Assembly: GCA_902769535.1 (NCBI GenBank)
Contig: CACXPH010000010.1
Location: 50,515-114,514, forward strand
Origin: an uncultured Bacteroidales bacterium
Lineage (GTDB): Bacteria; Bacteroidota; Bacteroidia; Bacteroidales; Paludibacteraceae
Direction of reading: 5' to 3'
Length of the DNA stretch: 64,000 nt
Shown: positions 50,267 to 59,965 of the stretch, piece by piece
How the letters are laid out: the number at the start of each line of letters is the position of its first letter
How positions within the stretch are numbered: the stretch's first letter is position 1
Notes under the pieces: generated by a model
What the model saw: only the letters and a program-made list of their open reading frames with translations
The model's database searches: none
What the model was told of the DNA's origin: nothing
Program-made: the position numbers and the translations under genes

Positions 50267-50959
50267 TTACTCAAGAAAATAATCCACTGTCGTTACGACG
50301 CGTACGTGTTTCACCCAAGGCTGGTACTCATCGGACTCGATGCTGAACTGACCTTGGCTCGCACGACGGATCGATCCGAGGCTGCACTGTGCGTCATCGG
50401 CGAACTTCTGTGCCACGGCACGTGCATTCTGCGTAGCCTCCTCGATCATCGACGGTTTCAACTCCGGCAGACCATTGAACTGATAATCCAGGTTCCATTT
50501 CTCCGTCGTTACAATCAAACCCTCTTTGAGCAGCGAAGACTCTTTGCCTTGACTGGCCACAACGAGTTGTACCTTGTCGGTCGATACAATGAGCGACGTG
50601 CTCAGCGTATATTTAAACTCAGGACGACTTCCATAGTAACTGTCCCAGTTATTGCTAACCGACACACTACCTTGACGGAAGTCAGACTCCTCAAAACCGA
50701 GTGCCAGCAGATGCTTCTTCACGCGTGCCGAGACTTGCTCGAGCTGCGCATAGAGTGCCGGCAGGTCATTGCCGCTCAAAGAATAAGATAACGGCCATAC
50801 CGCATAATCCGCTTCCACCTCACGGGTGCTGAGACCCTTGACAGAAACGGCGCGATCTTTATTCGCGAACTTACTGATACCACAGTAGATAAACAGACCT
50901 GATAAGGTCAAACCCAGCGCCACAAGGGCTCCGGCTAATAAATTATTCTTCATATCCAT
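50267..50959 (-). CDS. SIMPL-domain (DUF541) exported protein
   Basis: 230 residues. An N-terminal membrane anchor or uncleaved signal (LLAGALVALGLTLSGLFIYCGIS) is followed by the SIMPL/DUF541 domain: RAVSVKGLSTREVEADYAVWPLSYS, and ARAVAQKFADDAQCSLGSIRRASQG near the C-terminus. The family forms periplasmic oligomers of unsettled function, linked to oxidative or envelope stress in some bacteria. Two ATG codons, 50959 and 50953, are equally possible. It follows the Na/Pi transporter by 29 bases in the same operon. Confidence 0.85.
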   Translation of the reverse strand: MDMKNNLLAGALVALGLTLSGLFIYCGISKFANKDRAVSVKGLSTREVEADYAVWPLSYSLSGNDLPALYAQLEQVSARVKKHLLALGFEESDFRQGSVSVSNNWDSYYGSRPEFKYTLSTSLIVSTDKVQLVVASQGKESSLLKEGLIVTTEKWNLDYQFNGLPELKPSMIEEATQNARAVAQKFADDAQCSLGSIRRASQGQFSIESDEYQPWVKHVRVVTTVDYFLE

Positions 50960-50988
50960 AGCGATTTTTGCCTCCGGATGCTATCCGG

Positions 50989-52695
50989 TTACTTGTCATG
51001 TTTGTGTTCATATAAAGCCTCTTCTACATTGATGATATAATCACCCATCTTCTCGAGCTCGAGGATAATATCCATGTAATTGACGCCTACGCCGTAGTCG
51101 TATTCTTTCTCGGTGACGCTGAGCATGTTCTGGTTCTTGAGTTCGTCACGGAAATTATTGATTTCGTTCTCCATGTTCGTCATCTCAAAGAACTCATCGG
51201 ACGTGATGTTAACACGCTCAAGGGCCTCTACCATTTTTACTTGCGCACCCGTCAATAGGTACATCATCTGCTCCACGTTCTTCTCCTGTTTCTCGGAGTA
51301 TTGGATCTTTGCGTCGAACTTATGCTTGATATAACGCGATAGGTTAAAGTTGGCGTCACCCACCGACTCCAGCTCACTCACGATACGGAGCATCTTGTGC
51401 ACCTCGTGCTTGGACTGATCGGACAAACGACCATCTGCCACCTCGTTCAAGTACTGCGCAATTTCGTACTCCATTCGGTCACATATACCCTCGTACTTCT
51501 CGATGCGGCTGTATATCTTCGTGAACTGCTGCGTGTCGGTCTCATAGAACAGGTCATGCACCATACCGAGCATGCGTTGCGCACGAATAGCGAACACATG
51601 CACCTCTTTCCAAGCCTGCAAGATAGAGAGCTCGGACGTGGACATAAGGCCACCCGAGATGAACCGCAGCTGGCTGTCCGTGTCGCGCTGTTCCGGTTTG
51701 GACGGAATGATCCACATCACCAGTTTCTCCATATACTTGATGAAACCAATCAAGATACAGGTATTGAGCACGTTGAACGTGGTGTGGAAGGTAGCCAATA
51801 TCGCATTGAGCTTGTCCGGCGAGACGTCAGACGGGATACCCGGTTTGAACTCAACACCCCATAACTCGCACACACCACCGACGAACCAACGGAACACACA
51901 CAGCACCCATATCACACCGAACAGGTTGAACACCAAGTGCGCCATGGCGGCACGTCTGGCCTGAACGGAAGCCGACAACGCTACGATATTCGAGGTGATT
52001 GTCGTACCGATATTCTCACCCAAGACGAGCGAGATACCCATATCGATCGGCAACACGTGCGTCGAGCAGAGCGTCATGGTGATTGCCATGATAGCCGCTG
52101 AACTCTGTACGGCAAAGGTCAATATACCACCTACGAGCAGGTAGAGAAAATAACTGCCGTAACCCCAACTGGAGGTAGCGATGAAGAAGTTACGCACGGC
52201 GCTGATCTGATCCAGGTGCATCTCCGTCGCGTTGATCTTCAAGGTCGTCAAGCCTAGGAGCATCAACGACAGACCAATTAGGAAATCACCGAGGTTGGCG
52301 TTTTTCTTCGTGTAGATAAGCGCGACAGCCAGTACGATCGTCGCGTAGACCACGAGTCGCAAGTCAAACGATCCACCACCCAGCACCATGATCCAGGCTG
52401 TGAACGTCGTACCGATATTCGCACCCATGATCACCGAGATGGCTTGCACCAGACTTAAGATTCCCGCTGAAACGAAGCTCACCGTCATCACCGTCGTAGC
52501 AGTAGAAGACTGAACCGCTGCCGTGATGAACGCACCGGTCAATACACCCGAGAAACGGTTGGTAGTCATCGTGCCGAGCACATTGCTTAACTTACTACCC
52601 GCCATCTTCTGCAGGCCTTCACTCATCACCTTCATTCCGTACATCAACATCGCCACGGAACCGATGAGCGTGATAATTTGCAGTACTAATTGCAT
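50989..52695 (-). CDS. Na+/phosphate cotransporter with PhoU-like domain
   Basis: About 568 residues from the ATG at 52695; an upstream TTG lies at the predicted transcription start and is rejected. Eight or more membrane segments with the NptA-type paired repeats GAFITAAVQSSTATTVMTVSFV and GGILTFAVQSSAAIMAITMTL (QSS motifs), followed from about residue 350 by a helical PhoU-like domain (EYEIAQYLNEVADGRL, MLRIVSELESVGDANFNLSRYI). It probably imports phosphate with Na+, though related proteins may export phosphate. Its own promoter lies at 52725-52756. Confidence 0.9.
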   Translation of the reverse strand: MQLVLQIITLIGSVAMLMYGMKVMSEGLQKMAGSKLSNVLGTMTTNRFSGVLTGAFITAAVQSSTATTVMTVSFVSAGILSLVQAISVIMGANIGTTFTAWIMVLGGGSFDLRLVVYATIVLAVALIYTKKNANLGDFLIGLSLMLLGLTTLKINATEMHLDQISAVRNFFIATSSWGYGSYFLYLLVGGILTFAVQSSAAIMAITMTLCSTHVLPIDMGISLVLGENIGTTITSNIVALSASVQARRAAMAHLVFNLFGVIWVLCVFRWFVGGVCELWGVEFKPGIPSDVSPDKLNAILATFHTTFNVLNTCILIGFIKYMEKLVMWIIPSKPEQRDTDSQLRFISGGLMSTSELSILQAWKEVHVFAIRAQRMLGMVHDLFYETDTQQFTKIYSRIEKYEGICDRMEYEIAQYLNEVADGRLSDQSKHEVHKMLRIVSELESVGDANFNLSRYIKHKFDAKIQYSEKQEKNVEQMMYLLTGAQVKMVEALERVNITSDEFFEMTNMENEINNFRDELKNQNMLSVTEKEYDYGVGVNYMDIILELEKMGDYIINVEEALYEHKHDK

Positions 52696-52724
52696 AAAAA
52701 GAAATGTATTAGCCAATTTGGGTG

Positions 52725-52756
52725 CAAATTTACGAAAATATTTTCATATATGCAAG
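52725..52756 (-). promoter_or_regulatory. Promoter of the Na/Pi transporter
   Basis: Minus-strand CTTG (52756-52753), 20-base spacer beginning catatatga, TAAATTTG (52732-52725). A GCGCGCGC tract lies just upstream. Confidence 0.8.
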
Positions 52757-52791
52757 CGCGCGCAATTTTTTTGTGCATTTTTGCCTAATCC

Positions 52792-52823
52792 CTTGCATAT
52801 GTCATTTTTTTTGTGTACCTTTG
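52792..52823 (+). promoter_or_regulatory. Promoter of lysS operon
   Basis: CTTG (52792-52795), 20-base spacer beginning CATATGTCA, TACCTTTG (52816-52823), about 60 bases before the ATG. Confidence 0.85.
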
Positions 52824-52882
52824 CAGCCGCAAAGGTGTGGGCTTTCCACAAGCATAATAAAAAGACTAAAATTGAACATAAT

Positions 52883-54406
52883 ATGGAATTAAGTGAACAA
52901 GAATTGGTACGTCGGCAGAGTCTGCAAGCCATGCGTGATCTGGGAATCGATCCCTATCCTGCTGCCGAGTACGTCGTAACAGGTTATTCAACGGACATCA
53001 AGGCCGATTTTGAGAATTGGGACGGTAAGCCTGTCCGCATTGCAGGACGACTAATGTCCAAGCGTATCATGGGTAAGGCATCGTTCATCGAGTTGCAGGA
53101 CTCCAAGGGCCGTATTCAGGTCTATGTATCGCGCGATGACATCCAGGCGCCGGTTGCCGAAGGCGAGCAGCCTACCACCATCGAGCAACAGATGTACAAC
53201 GTCGTATTCAAGAAACTGCTGGATATCGGTGATTTCATCGGTATCGAAGGCTTCGTCTTCCGTACCCAGATGGGTGAGATCTCTGTGCATGCCAAGAAGT
53301 TGACTGTCCTCGCCAAATCGCTCAAGCCGCTGCCTATCGTCAAGTACAAAGACGGTGTGGCATATGATGGCTTCAACGATCCCGAACAGCGTTATCGTCA
53401 GCGTTATGTCGATCTGGTGGTGAATGAAGGCGTGAAAGACACCTTCTTAAAACGCGCGACGATCCTGCGCACGATGCGTCAGGTGTTCGACGAAGCCGGA
53501 TATACAGAGGTGGAGACACCTATCCTGCAGCAGATTGCCGGTGGCGCGTCCGCTCGTCCGTTCATTACCCATCATAACACGCTCGACGTGGATATGTACC
53601 TGCGTATCGCGACGGAACTATACCTCAAGCGCCTTATCGTAGGTGGTTTTGAGGGTGTCTATGAGATCGGACGTAACTTCCGAAACGAAGGTATGGATCG
53701 TAGCCACAACCCCGAGTTCACCTGTATGGAGTTGTATGTGCAGTACAAGGATTATAACTGGATGATGACCTTCACCGAGCAGCTGCTCGAGAAGATCGCT
53801 ATCGCTGTGAACGGCACAACGAAAGTGCAGATAGGCGATCATGAGGTGGATTTCAAAGCGCCTTACCGTCGTCTTCCTATCCTCGATGCCATCAAAGAGA
53901 AGACCGGTCTCGACCTGGCTTCCATGGACGAGGATGCTATCCGCTTAGAGGCGAAGAAACTCGGAGTGGAAGATACCGAGCACATGGGTCGCGGCAAACT
54001 CATCGACGAGATCTTCGGTGAGACCTGCGAGGGTGCGTTCATCCAACCGACCTTCATCACCGACTACCCTGTCGAGATGTCGCCGCTCACCAAGATGCAC
54101 CGCTCCAAACCCGGTCTGACCGAACGTTTCGAGCTCATGGTGAACGGCAAAGAGTTAGCTAACGCATACTCCGAGCTCAACGACCCGATTGACCAATACA
54201 ACCGCTTCGTAGAGCAGATGAAACTCGCCGACAAAGGTGATGACGAAGCGATGGTCATCGATCAGGACTTTATGCGTGCCCTTGAGTACGGTATGCCTCC
54301 TACATCCGGTATCGGCATCGGTATTGATCGTTTGGCGATCCTCATGACCGGTCAACCGACCATCCAGGAAGTACTCTTATTCCCAACAATGAAACCGGAG
54401 GCATAA
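52883..54406 (+). CDS. lysS: Lysyl-tRNA synthetase (class II)
   Basis: About 507 residues from ATG 52883 (MELSEQELVRRQSLQAMRDLG); the open frame extends much further upstream, but across the promoter. An OB-fold anticodon-binding domain (residues ~55-165) precedes the class II catalytic core: motif 1 FLKRATILRTMRQVFDEAGYTEVETPIL, motif 2 FRNEGMDRSHNPEFTCMELY, motif 3 GMPPTSGIGIGIDRLAILMT. It charges tRNA-Lys in the cytoplasm. First of four genes running to 57189. Confidence 0.97.
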   Translation: MELSEQELVRRQSLQAMRDLGIDPYPAAEYVVTGYSTDIKADFENWDGKPVRIAGRLMSKRIMGKASFIELQDSKGRIQVYVSRDDIQAPVAEGEQPTTIEQQMYNVVFKKLLDIGDFIGIEGFVFRTQMGEISVHAKKLTVLAKSLKPLPIVKYKDGVAYDGFNDPEQRYRQRYVDLVVNEGVKDTFLKRATILRTMRQVFDEAGYTEVETPILQQIAGGASARPFITHHNTLDVDMYLRIATELYLKRLIVGGFEGVYEIGRNFRNEGMDRSHNPEFTCMELYVQYKDYNWMMTFTEQLLEKIAIAVNGTTKVQIGDHEVDFKAPYRRLPILDAIKEKTGLDLASMDEDAIRLEAKKLGVEDTEHMGRGKLIDEIFGETCEGAFIQPTFITDYPVEMSPLTKMHRSKPGLTERFELMVNGKELANAYSELNDPIDQYNRFVEQMKLADKGDDEAMVIDQDFMRALEYGMPPTSGIGIGIDRLAILMTGQPTIQEVLLFPTMKPEA

Positions 54407-54407
54407 T

Positions 54408-55397
54408 ATGTATCGGAAAGTAGCTATTTTAGGTTCGGGTTCGTGGGCAACTGCCTTGGCGAAGATCGTCATGCAGAATCAAGGTGAGATCAACTGGTTC
54501 ATCCGTCGCCAAGAGGTGATTGATGAGTTTATCTCCACCGGAAAGAACCCCTCCTATCTTGGTGCGGCAGAATTTGAAGTGAGCCGCATCCATTTCTCGT
54601 CGGACATCAACCAGACGGTGGCGCAGTCCGATGTGCTTATCCTTGCTATCCCATCGCCGTACGTCAAGCAATCGCTCAATAAGATCCGTCGCGACATGAC
54701 CCATAAGGTCGTTATCTCGGCTGTCAAGGGTATGATCCCGGACGAGAACGTGATCATCACCGATTATCTGCATAACCGCTTCGGTATCGCTTATGACCAA
54801 CTCGGTGTCATAGCCGGTCCCTGCCATGCAGAAGAGATCGCGCTCGAGCGTCTGAGTTACCTTACCATCGGTTGTGAGAACCGTGCCAACGCGGAGACAT
54901 GGGCAAAACTGTTCCAGACTTCGTACGTGCACACTACCGTCTCCAGTGACGTTATCGGACTGGAATACAGCTCCGTCATGAAGAATATTTACGCGATCGC
55001 TGCCGGTATGTGTCAAGCTCTCCATTACGGCGATAACTTCCAAGCCGTATTGCTCAGTAACGCCATCCAGGAAATCCAGCGATTCGCGACAGCTATGAGT
55101 AATGTGCCGCGTGACATCACCGCATCCGGATACCTCGGAGACGTACTCGTCACCGGTTATTCGCAGTTCAGCCGTAACCGTCAGTTCGGCCAGATGCTCG
55201 GACTCGGTTATTCCGTCAAAGCGGCGCAAATGGAGATGGAGATGGTTGCCGAAGGTTATTACGGCACGAAGGCTATCTATGAAGCCAACCGCCGCATGAA
55301 AGTGGCGCTGCCGATCGTGGACGCCATGTACGAGATTCTCTACAACCGCCAGAAGGCGAAACCTATCATCAAGTCATTAACTACTAAATTACAATAA
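54408..55397 (+). CDS. gpsA: Glycerol-3-phosphate dehydrogenase [NAD(P)+]
   Basis: 329-residue GpsA, which reduces dihydroxyacetone phosphate to sn-glycerol-3-phosphate for phospholipid synthesis. Motifs: [17 protein letters not shown] (cofactor binding), [20 protein letters not shown], catalytic Lys in [17 protein letters not shown], and [23 protein letters not shown]. It begins one base after the lysS stop. Confidence 0.95.
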   Translation: MYRKVAILGSGSWATALAKIVMQNQGEINWFIRRQEVIDEFISTGKNPSYLGAAEFEVSRIHFSSDINQTVAQSDVLILAIPSPYVKQSLNKIRRDMTHKVVISAVKGMIPDENVIITDYLHNRFGIAYDQLGVIAGPCHAEEIALERLSYLTIGCENRANAETWAKLFQTSYVHTTVSSDVIGLEYSSVMKNIYAIAAGMCQALHYGDNFQAVLLSNAIQEIQRFATAMSNVPRDITASGYLGDVLVTGYSQFSRNRQFGQMLGLGYSVKAAQMEMEMVAEGYYGTKAIYEANRRMKVALPIVDAMYEILYNRQKAKPIIKSLTTKLQ

Positions 55398-55399
55398 TT

Positions 55400-56743
55400 A
55401 TGCAACTATGTTTGAAGAACGCTGCGTCGTTTGTGGACGCTGCTGCGTTGAAACAATTAGAGTCAGCCACCGAAGCGGCTAACCTCCTGCTCGAGAATGG
55501 CAAAGGTGCCGGAAATGACTACATCGGTTGGGTGCATCTACCCTCCTCTATCACCGACGCTTTCCTTGCTGAAGTACAGGCCTGTGCAGACGAACTGCGC
55601 AAGCGTTGCGAGGTGGTGATCGTAGCTGGTATCGGTGGTTCATACCTTGGTGCTCGCGCTGTGAATGAGGCTCTCAGCTCGGCTTTTGATGCCTTCGTAG
55701 CCAAAAACCGCACGAATCCGTACGTGGTGTATGCAGGAAACAACATCGGTGAGGACTACCTCGCTGAACTCATGGAGTTCCTCGCAGACAAGCAGTTCGG
55801 TATCATCAATATCTCCAAATCCGGTACGACGACGGAGACAGCGCTCGCTTTCCGTCTGCTTAAGACCATGCTCGAGAAGCAAGTAGGCAAAGAGGAAGCA
55901 AAACATCGTATCGTAGCTGTAACGGACAAGGCCAAAGGTGCACTCCGCAGTCTCGCTACCAAAGAAGGATACAAGACATTTGTCATTCCCGACAACGTAG
56001 GTGGACGTTTCTCGGTACTCACACCGGTAGGTCTGCTGCCGATCGCTGTGGCTGGTGGTGACATCAAAGCCCTCGTCAAAGGAGCACAAGACATGGAGAA
56101 AGCAACGGACGTATCTGTTCCGTACGCTCAGAACCCGGCTTGCCAATATGCAGCCATCCGTAATGCCCTCTATCGCGGTGGAAAGAAGATCGAAATCCTC
56201 GTCAACTTCAATCCGAAACTGCATTATTTCAGCGAGTGGTGGAAACAACTCTACGGCGAGTCAGAAGGCAAAGACCATAAGGCAATCTTCCCGGCATCCG
56301 TAGATTTCACAACAGACTTGCACTCGATGGGTCAGTGGATCCAGGACGGTGAGCGTACGATCTTCGAGACGGTGATCTCCATCGAGAAAGCCAACAAACA
56401 AGTGCTCGTTCCGATGGACGAAGAAAACCTCGACGGACTCAACTTCCTTGCAGGAAAGCGCGTAGATGAAGTGAATAAGATGGCTGAACTCGGTACACAA
56501 CTCGCTCACGTAGACGGTGGTGTGCCCAATATCCATATCAGTTTCGAAAGAATTGACGAGTATAACATCGGCCAGTTCATCTATTTCTTCGAGCGTGGCT
56601 GCGGTATCTCGGGTTATGTACTTGACGTCAATCCGTTCAACCAACCGGGTGTAGAAGCTTACAAGAAGAACATGTTCGCGCTCCTCGACAAACCCGGCTA
56701 CGAAGCTGAATCCAAAGCCATTAAAGAACGTTTAGCAAAATAA
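55400..56743 (+). CDS. pgi: Glucose-6-phosphate isomerase
   Basis: 447 residues, the shorter bacterial form. It interconverts glucose-6-phosphate and fructose-6-phosphate. Motifs: [21 protein letters not shown] (sugar-phosphate binding), [36 protein letters not shown] with the PGI signature, and a C-terminal [13 protein letters not shown] with the catalytic Lys. It is two bases after gpsA. The lysS-gpsA-pgi order is common in Bacteroidales. Confidence 0.96.
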   Translation: MQLCLKNAASFVDAAALKQLESATEAANLLLENGKGAGNDYIGWVHLPSSITDAFLAEVQACADELRKRCEVVIVAGIGGSYLGARAVNEALSSAFDAFVAKNRTNPYVVYAGNNIGEDYLAELMEFLADKQFGIINISKSGTTTETALAFRLLKTMLEKQVGKEEAKHRIVAVTDKAKGALRSLATKEGYKTFVIPDNVGGRFSVLTPVGLLPIAVAGGDIKALVKGAQDMEKATDVSVPYAQNPACQYAAIRNALYRGGKKIEILVNFNPKLHYFSEWWKQLYGESEGKDHKAIFPASVDFTTDLHSMGQWIQDGERTIFETVISIEKANKQVLVPMDEENLDGLNFLAGKRVDEVNKMAELGTQLAHVDGGVPNIHISFERIDEYNIGQFIYFFERGCGISGYVLDVNPFNQPGVEAYKKNMFALLDKPGYEAESKAIKERLAK

Positions 56744-56748
56744 CTCAT

Positions 56749-57189
56749 ATGAAAAAAATTACGATTATTGCACTCTTAATGAGTGTCTGCGTGCTAGGCG
56801 CATTCGCTAAGAAAGGCAGACAGCCGATCGCCTTTAAGGAACTTCCGAAAGTGGTAAAGAAAGAGGTAAAGCAAATTTACACTCCAAAGGAAGTGCAATT
56901 GATTACCAGCGAGAAGAAAGCATTTAGACACTATGAGTTCACGCTCATACTGGACGATGGTTCACAGGTGGTTTTCAACGAGAAAGCACAAGTCATAAAG
57001 GCGAAAAGTGAACAAGGTGTCAAGGATATTTTTATCCCGACAGAGATTGCTGAGTACATCAAGGCTACTTTCCCGCACGCAGTTATAACCGAATACGAGA
57101 AGGATTCCAACAAACAAGTGATCGTACTGAACGATACGATGACACTTGTCTTTAAGAAAAACGGAAAATTCCTGCGTATAGACGACTAA
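56749..57189 (+). CDS. Exported PepSY-like protein
   Basis: 146 residues with signal peptide (MKKITIIALLMSVCVLGAFA). The mature protein matches the PepSY-like/BLIP-like small domain common in Bacteroidota: LPKVVKKEVKQIYTPKEVQLITSEKKAF, FTLILDDGSQVVFNEKAQ, IPTEIAEYIKATFPHAVITEYEKD. Such proteins are periplasmic, and their ligand is unknown. Five bases after pgi. Its stop codon overlaps the stop of the convergent T9SS plug gene by four bases. Confidence 0.83.
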   Translation: MKKITIIALLMSVCVLGAFAKKGRQPIAFKELPKVVKKEVKQIYTPKEVQLITSEKKAFRHYEFTLILDDGSQVVFNEKAQVIKAKSEQGVKDIFIPTEIAEYIKATFPHAVITEYEKDSNKQVIVLNDTMTLVFKKNGKFLRIDD

Positions 57190-58460
57190 CGCGCATTCGA
57201 ACGAATAGTCTTTACGCCAACAAGGCGATCATAACGGCTTCCAAACGGACGCCACCAGACGAAAATCGTATATTCGTTCTCCGTCTGCCAATAACTACCA
57301 TCCACTCGTTGGGTGGTAGTTTTTCTATCACCTCTAACCTCTAACCTCTCACCTGTTTTTGGTACAAAAACATACTGGTAGTCATACCCACCCTGTTTCA
57401 CCAGCGCTGTTAGCCAGTAACATTTGGCATCATTGTCATACTGCATGCGGTTATGCAGATCCAAGGTGTTGTAAAACAAGTCTCCGTCCACGTAGAGCGA
57501 ACCGTCGAAGAAAGGCTTCTCCACTGGCAGCGTCCAATGCACCCACATATACTCCGCTTCCGTATCGCTGTCGCTCGTGCGTTCGGCATTGACTACAAAC
57601 CGTCCGTTGCTGTCGAACTCATGGATATACTGACCTTCCGTCACTTCGTTCGGAAACAACAGCGCGTGATAGTCACCCATCTCATGCACTACCCTGTCTA
57701 TTCCCGTACCGGCATAGAAACAACTGAACGCATCGAAATGGTGGTACTCATTACCTCCCTCAAAAATCAAAGCCTTGTTATTGATATATCGCAACCTATT
57801 CGGCTCTACAAATGTTGGCTTGTCCAGCGTCACCGCATTGTCCGTCCGGTTGTTCTGCATCACCACCACCCTAAACTCTGAAGCCTGTCCGCTCATCGCT
57901 AATCGCTCATCGCTCATCGTTATGTCCACGTCGATTTGCTGATACCTTCCATTGAACTCAATATCCGTGTTTGCTCTTACGCTCGCGTCTATCTTCACGA
58001 TCGGCTCAACTATGCAGAAATCCACTTCAGCCACCTTCTTATCCGTATCTCCGTCCTCGTATATCGTCAGACGATAATTGCCGCTCTTGGTCAATTGCAT
58101 GTCCTCGTTCGGAAACTCAAACCAGTAATGCGTGTACTCCCTACTTGTATTGATCGAGTGCTCATACTCCGTGATGTCCCTCGTCGTAAATCCCTGCAAG
58201 TACTCGCTGCTAAGCATTCCATCATTAACCTCTAACCGCTCACCTCTCACCTCTAACGCTTGTACAGTATAACTGTACATGTGTACATTATGACTCATCT
58301 CGTCGAACGAGATTTGCAGCGGTTCCTGTTCGTCTAACACCAGCACCTCACGCGCCACGCGCAACGTGCGTATGTTCTCATTATATACTCGCACATGGGT
58401 CTGAGCAACCAAACTCGTTACCAGACTCAAAAAAAACACTATGAACGCTATTTTTTTCAC
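57186..58460 (-). CDS. Type IX secretion system plug protein (DUF5103)
   Basis: About 425 residues from a GTG at 58460 (VKKIAFIVFFLSLVTSLVAQ signal peptide); no ATG fits better. DUF5103 features: RVYNENIRTLRVAREV, EPLQISFDEMSHNVHMYSYTV, YLQGFTTRDITEYEHSINTSREYTHYWFEFPNEDMQLTKSGNYRLTIYEDGD in pieces. The family Plug closes the SprA channel of T9SS from the periplasmic side. Three heptamer arrays are read in frame, giving LEVRGERLEVN, SDERLAMSGQ and ERLEVRGDRKTT, so one protein carries three such insertions. The start lies within the divergent tRNA-Thr promoter region. Confidence 0.87.
   Translation of the reverse strand: MKKIAFIVFFLSLVTSLVAQTHVRVYNENIRTLRVAREVLVLDEQEPLQISFDEMSHNVHMYSYTVQALEVRGERLEVNDGMLSSEYLQGFTTRDITEYEHSINTSREYTHYWFEFPNEDMQLTKSGNYRLTIYEDGDTDKKVAEVDFCIVEPIVKIDASVRANTDIEFNGRYQQIDVDITMSDERLAMSGQASEFRVVVMQNNRTDNAVTLDKPTFVEPNRLRYINNKALIFEGGNEYHHFDAFSCFYAGTGIDRVVHEMGDYHALLFPNEVTEGQYIHEFDSNGRFVVNAERTSDSDTEAEYMWVHWTLPVEKPFFDGSLYVDGDLFYNTLDLHNRMQYDNDAKCYWLTALVKQGGYDYQYVFVPKTGERLEVRGDRKTTTQRVDGSYWQTENEYTIFVWWRPFGSRYDRLVGVKTIRSNAR
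57324..57351. repeat. Plug gene array 1 (heptamer)
   Basis: TCTATCA, CCTCTAA, CCTCTAA, CCTCTCA. Confidence 0.78.
57890..57917. repeat. Plug gene array 2 (heptamer)
   Basis: CGCTCAT, CGCTAAT, CGCTCAT, CGCTCAT. Confidence 0.82.
58226..58260. repeat. Plug gene array 3 (heptamer)
   Basis: TAACCTC, TAACCGC, TCACCTC, TCACCTC, TAACGCT; same family as array 1. Confidence 0.8.
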
Positions 58461-58466
58461 AAATAA

Positions 58467-58498
58467 TTTGCGTATATCAATTTTTTGTAGTACCTTTG
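58467..58498 (+). promoter_or_regulatory. Promoter of tRNA-Thr
   Basis: TTTG (58467-58470), 20-base spacer beginning cgtatatca, TACCTTTG (58491-58498), 80 bases before the tRNA. Confidence 0.8.
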
Positions 58499-58578
58499 CA
58501 CCCGCTTTTGAAAAACAGAGCAAATTCTATGCCAGCACGATGTGCTAAGTTCTTGGCAAAATGTTGCCGGCGAACTTC

Positions 58579-58642
<64 letters not shown>

Positions 58643-58651
<9 letters not shown>

Positions 58652-58720
58652 CTAAACGGATGGTTCTTCTTTTGGAGGGGCATCCGTTTAAGTTTCTTTC
58701 CGGACGAGCAGAGTCCGGGA
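58643..58720 (+). repeat. 78-bp direct repeat, copy 1 (starts in the tRNA 3' end)
   Basis: Begins GAAGTGGCTCTAAACGG in the tRNA acceptor arm and ends GAGTCCGGGA. It contains the hairpin AAACGGATG (58654-58662) / CATCCGTTT (58681-58689), the likely tRNA terminator. Identical to 58795-58872. Confidence 0.85.
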
Positions 58721-58794
58721 GAATTGCGAAGCAATAATCGACAGAGCGTAGCGGCGGAGAAGTGGCTCCTGCCAAATCGTGCCCTTGCGGCTAA

Positions 58795-58872
58795 GAAGTG
58801 GCTCTAAACGGATGGTTCTTCTTTTGGAGGGGCATCCGTTTAAGTTTCTTTCCGGACGAGCAGAGTCCGGGA
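58795..58872 (+). repeat. 78-bp direct repeat, copy 2
   Basis: Base-for-base copy of 58643-58720, starting with the tRNA-Thr acceptor sequence. A third fragment, GAAGTGGCTC, lies at 58759-58768 between them. The region 58652-58885 has no gene. Confidence 0.85.
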
Positions 58873-58885
58873 CTACATTTTTTTA

Positions 58886-59034
58886 TGTTTATGGCTTTTG
58901 AAGGCTTTTACCTGATAAGGTCTGGAATTGGATGGTAAAAAGTATCTTAGAGTTTACTATCAAGGACTTTTTAGCAGCTAATTACAGGTAGAGCGTAACT
59001 CAAAAGCATTCAAAAGGGTTTTATATGTTTTTTT
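58886..59034 (-). ncRNA. Structured ~150-nt element A
   Basis: Related to 62478-62628. Both read, on the minus strand, from AAACATATAAAAC to GCCATAAACA. The outer helix here is CTTTTGAATGCTTTT / AAAAGCCTTCAAAAG; inner helices GAGT/GCTC and TAAAAAGT/ACTTTTTA. It begins one base after the stop of the permease gene at 59038. It may be an RNA structure in the 3' untranslated region or a small hairpin-type mobile element. Confidence 0.55.
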
Positions 59035-59037
59035 CTA

Positions 59038-59892
59038 CTAAATAGTGTCGATAAAATATTTCTGCTTCCGGTTGAACATCGCTATGCCCATCACCAGCAG
59101 CACCGCAATCACTCCTGCGCTATAACCCAACGCTGTCCAACTGAACTCACCCGCGCCGTACGCGCCGTATTTAAACGTCTCGATGATTGCTGTCATCGGG
59201 TTGAACAGCATGATCTTATGTAGCGTCTCATTCGTCACGTAACTCAACGGATATACAATCGGCGTCGCGTACATCCAGAGCGACACGAACACCCCAAAGA
59301 AATTCGTCAGATCCCGATACTTCGTCGTCAGCGAAGAAATAATCAGTCCCAAACCCAACGCCAGACACTGCATCATCAATAACAGCACCGGGAATAACAG
59401 AAGATACCAGTTTGGACGTAAATTCACGCCCTTCGCAACGAACAGCACATATACAATCACAAACGTACTCAACTGCAAGCCGAACCTGAATAACTTCGAC
59501 ACTACCTTCGATATCGGACTAACCAATCTCGGAAAATAGACCTTACCGAACAACGCTGCATTCGTCTGGAACGTACCGGCTACCTCAGTCAAGCACGTCG
59601 AGAAATACTCCCACAGACAGATACCGCTCAAGTAGAACACCGGCTGCGGAACGTCATCCGTCGGGATTCCGGCGATGCGACCGAACACCACGATATACAT
59701 GAACATCGTGAACAACGGCGAGATAAAATACCATCCCATACCGAAGATCGTCTGCTTGTACTGCACCGTGATATCGCGTTTCACAAACAGCCAAATCAGG
59801 TACTTCTTCTGCCATAGTTCCTTCAGTCCCAACCCCTTCGAAAACGTCGTCGGGCTTATCTCTGTTGTCCAATATGATTTATCAATAGCCAT
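59038..59892 (-). CDS. ABC-2 polysaccharide export permease, copy 2
   Basis: 284 residues, six membrane segments, Wzm/KpsM-type: VKRDITVQYKQTIFGMGWYFISPLFTMFMYIVVFG at the N-terminus and a C-terminal NPMTAIIETFKYGAYG. Together with an ATPase (Wzt) it would move lipid-linked O-antigen or capsule across the inner membrane. No ATPase gene is in the window. Clearly homologous to the neighbour encoded at 59966-60817, from which it is separated by a 73-base T-rich gap without a consensus promoter, so the two are probably co-transcribed. Confidence 0.87.
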   Translation of the reverse strand: MAIDKSYWTTEISPTTFSKGLGLKELWQKKYLIWLFVKRDITVQYKQTIFGMGWYFISPLFTMFMYIVVFGRIAGIPTDDVPQPVFYLSGICLWEYFSTCLTEVAGTFQTNAALFGKVYFPRLVSPISKVVSKLFRFGLQLSTFVIVYVLFVAKGVNLRPNWYLLLFPVLLLMMQCLALGLGLIISSLTTKYRDLTNFFGVFVSLWMYATPIVYPLSYVTNETLHKIMLFNPMTAIIETFKYGAYGAGEFSWTALGYSAGVIAVLLVMGIAMFNRKQKYFIDTI

Positions 59893-59965
59893 TGATAAAC
59901 AAAAAATGTTTTTTTCTTAAATCGTTTTCTTTTTTGTTTTCTTATAAGCGATAGCGCGTTTTCGG

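Noticed and set aside
52523-52882. N-terminal extension of lysyl-tRNA synthetase
   Set aside because: The open frame continues upstream, but it crosses the promoter at 52792-52823 and the divergent gene.
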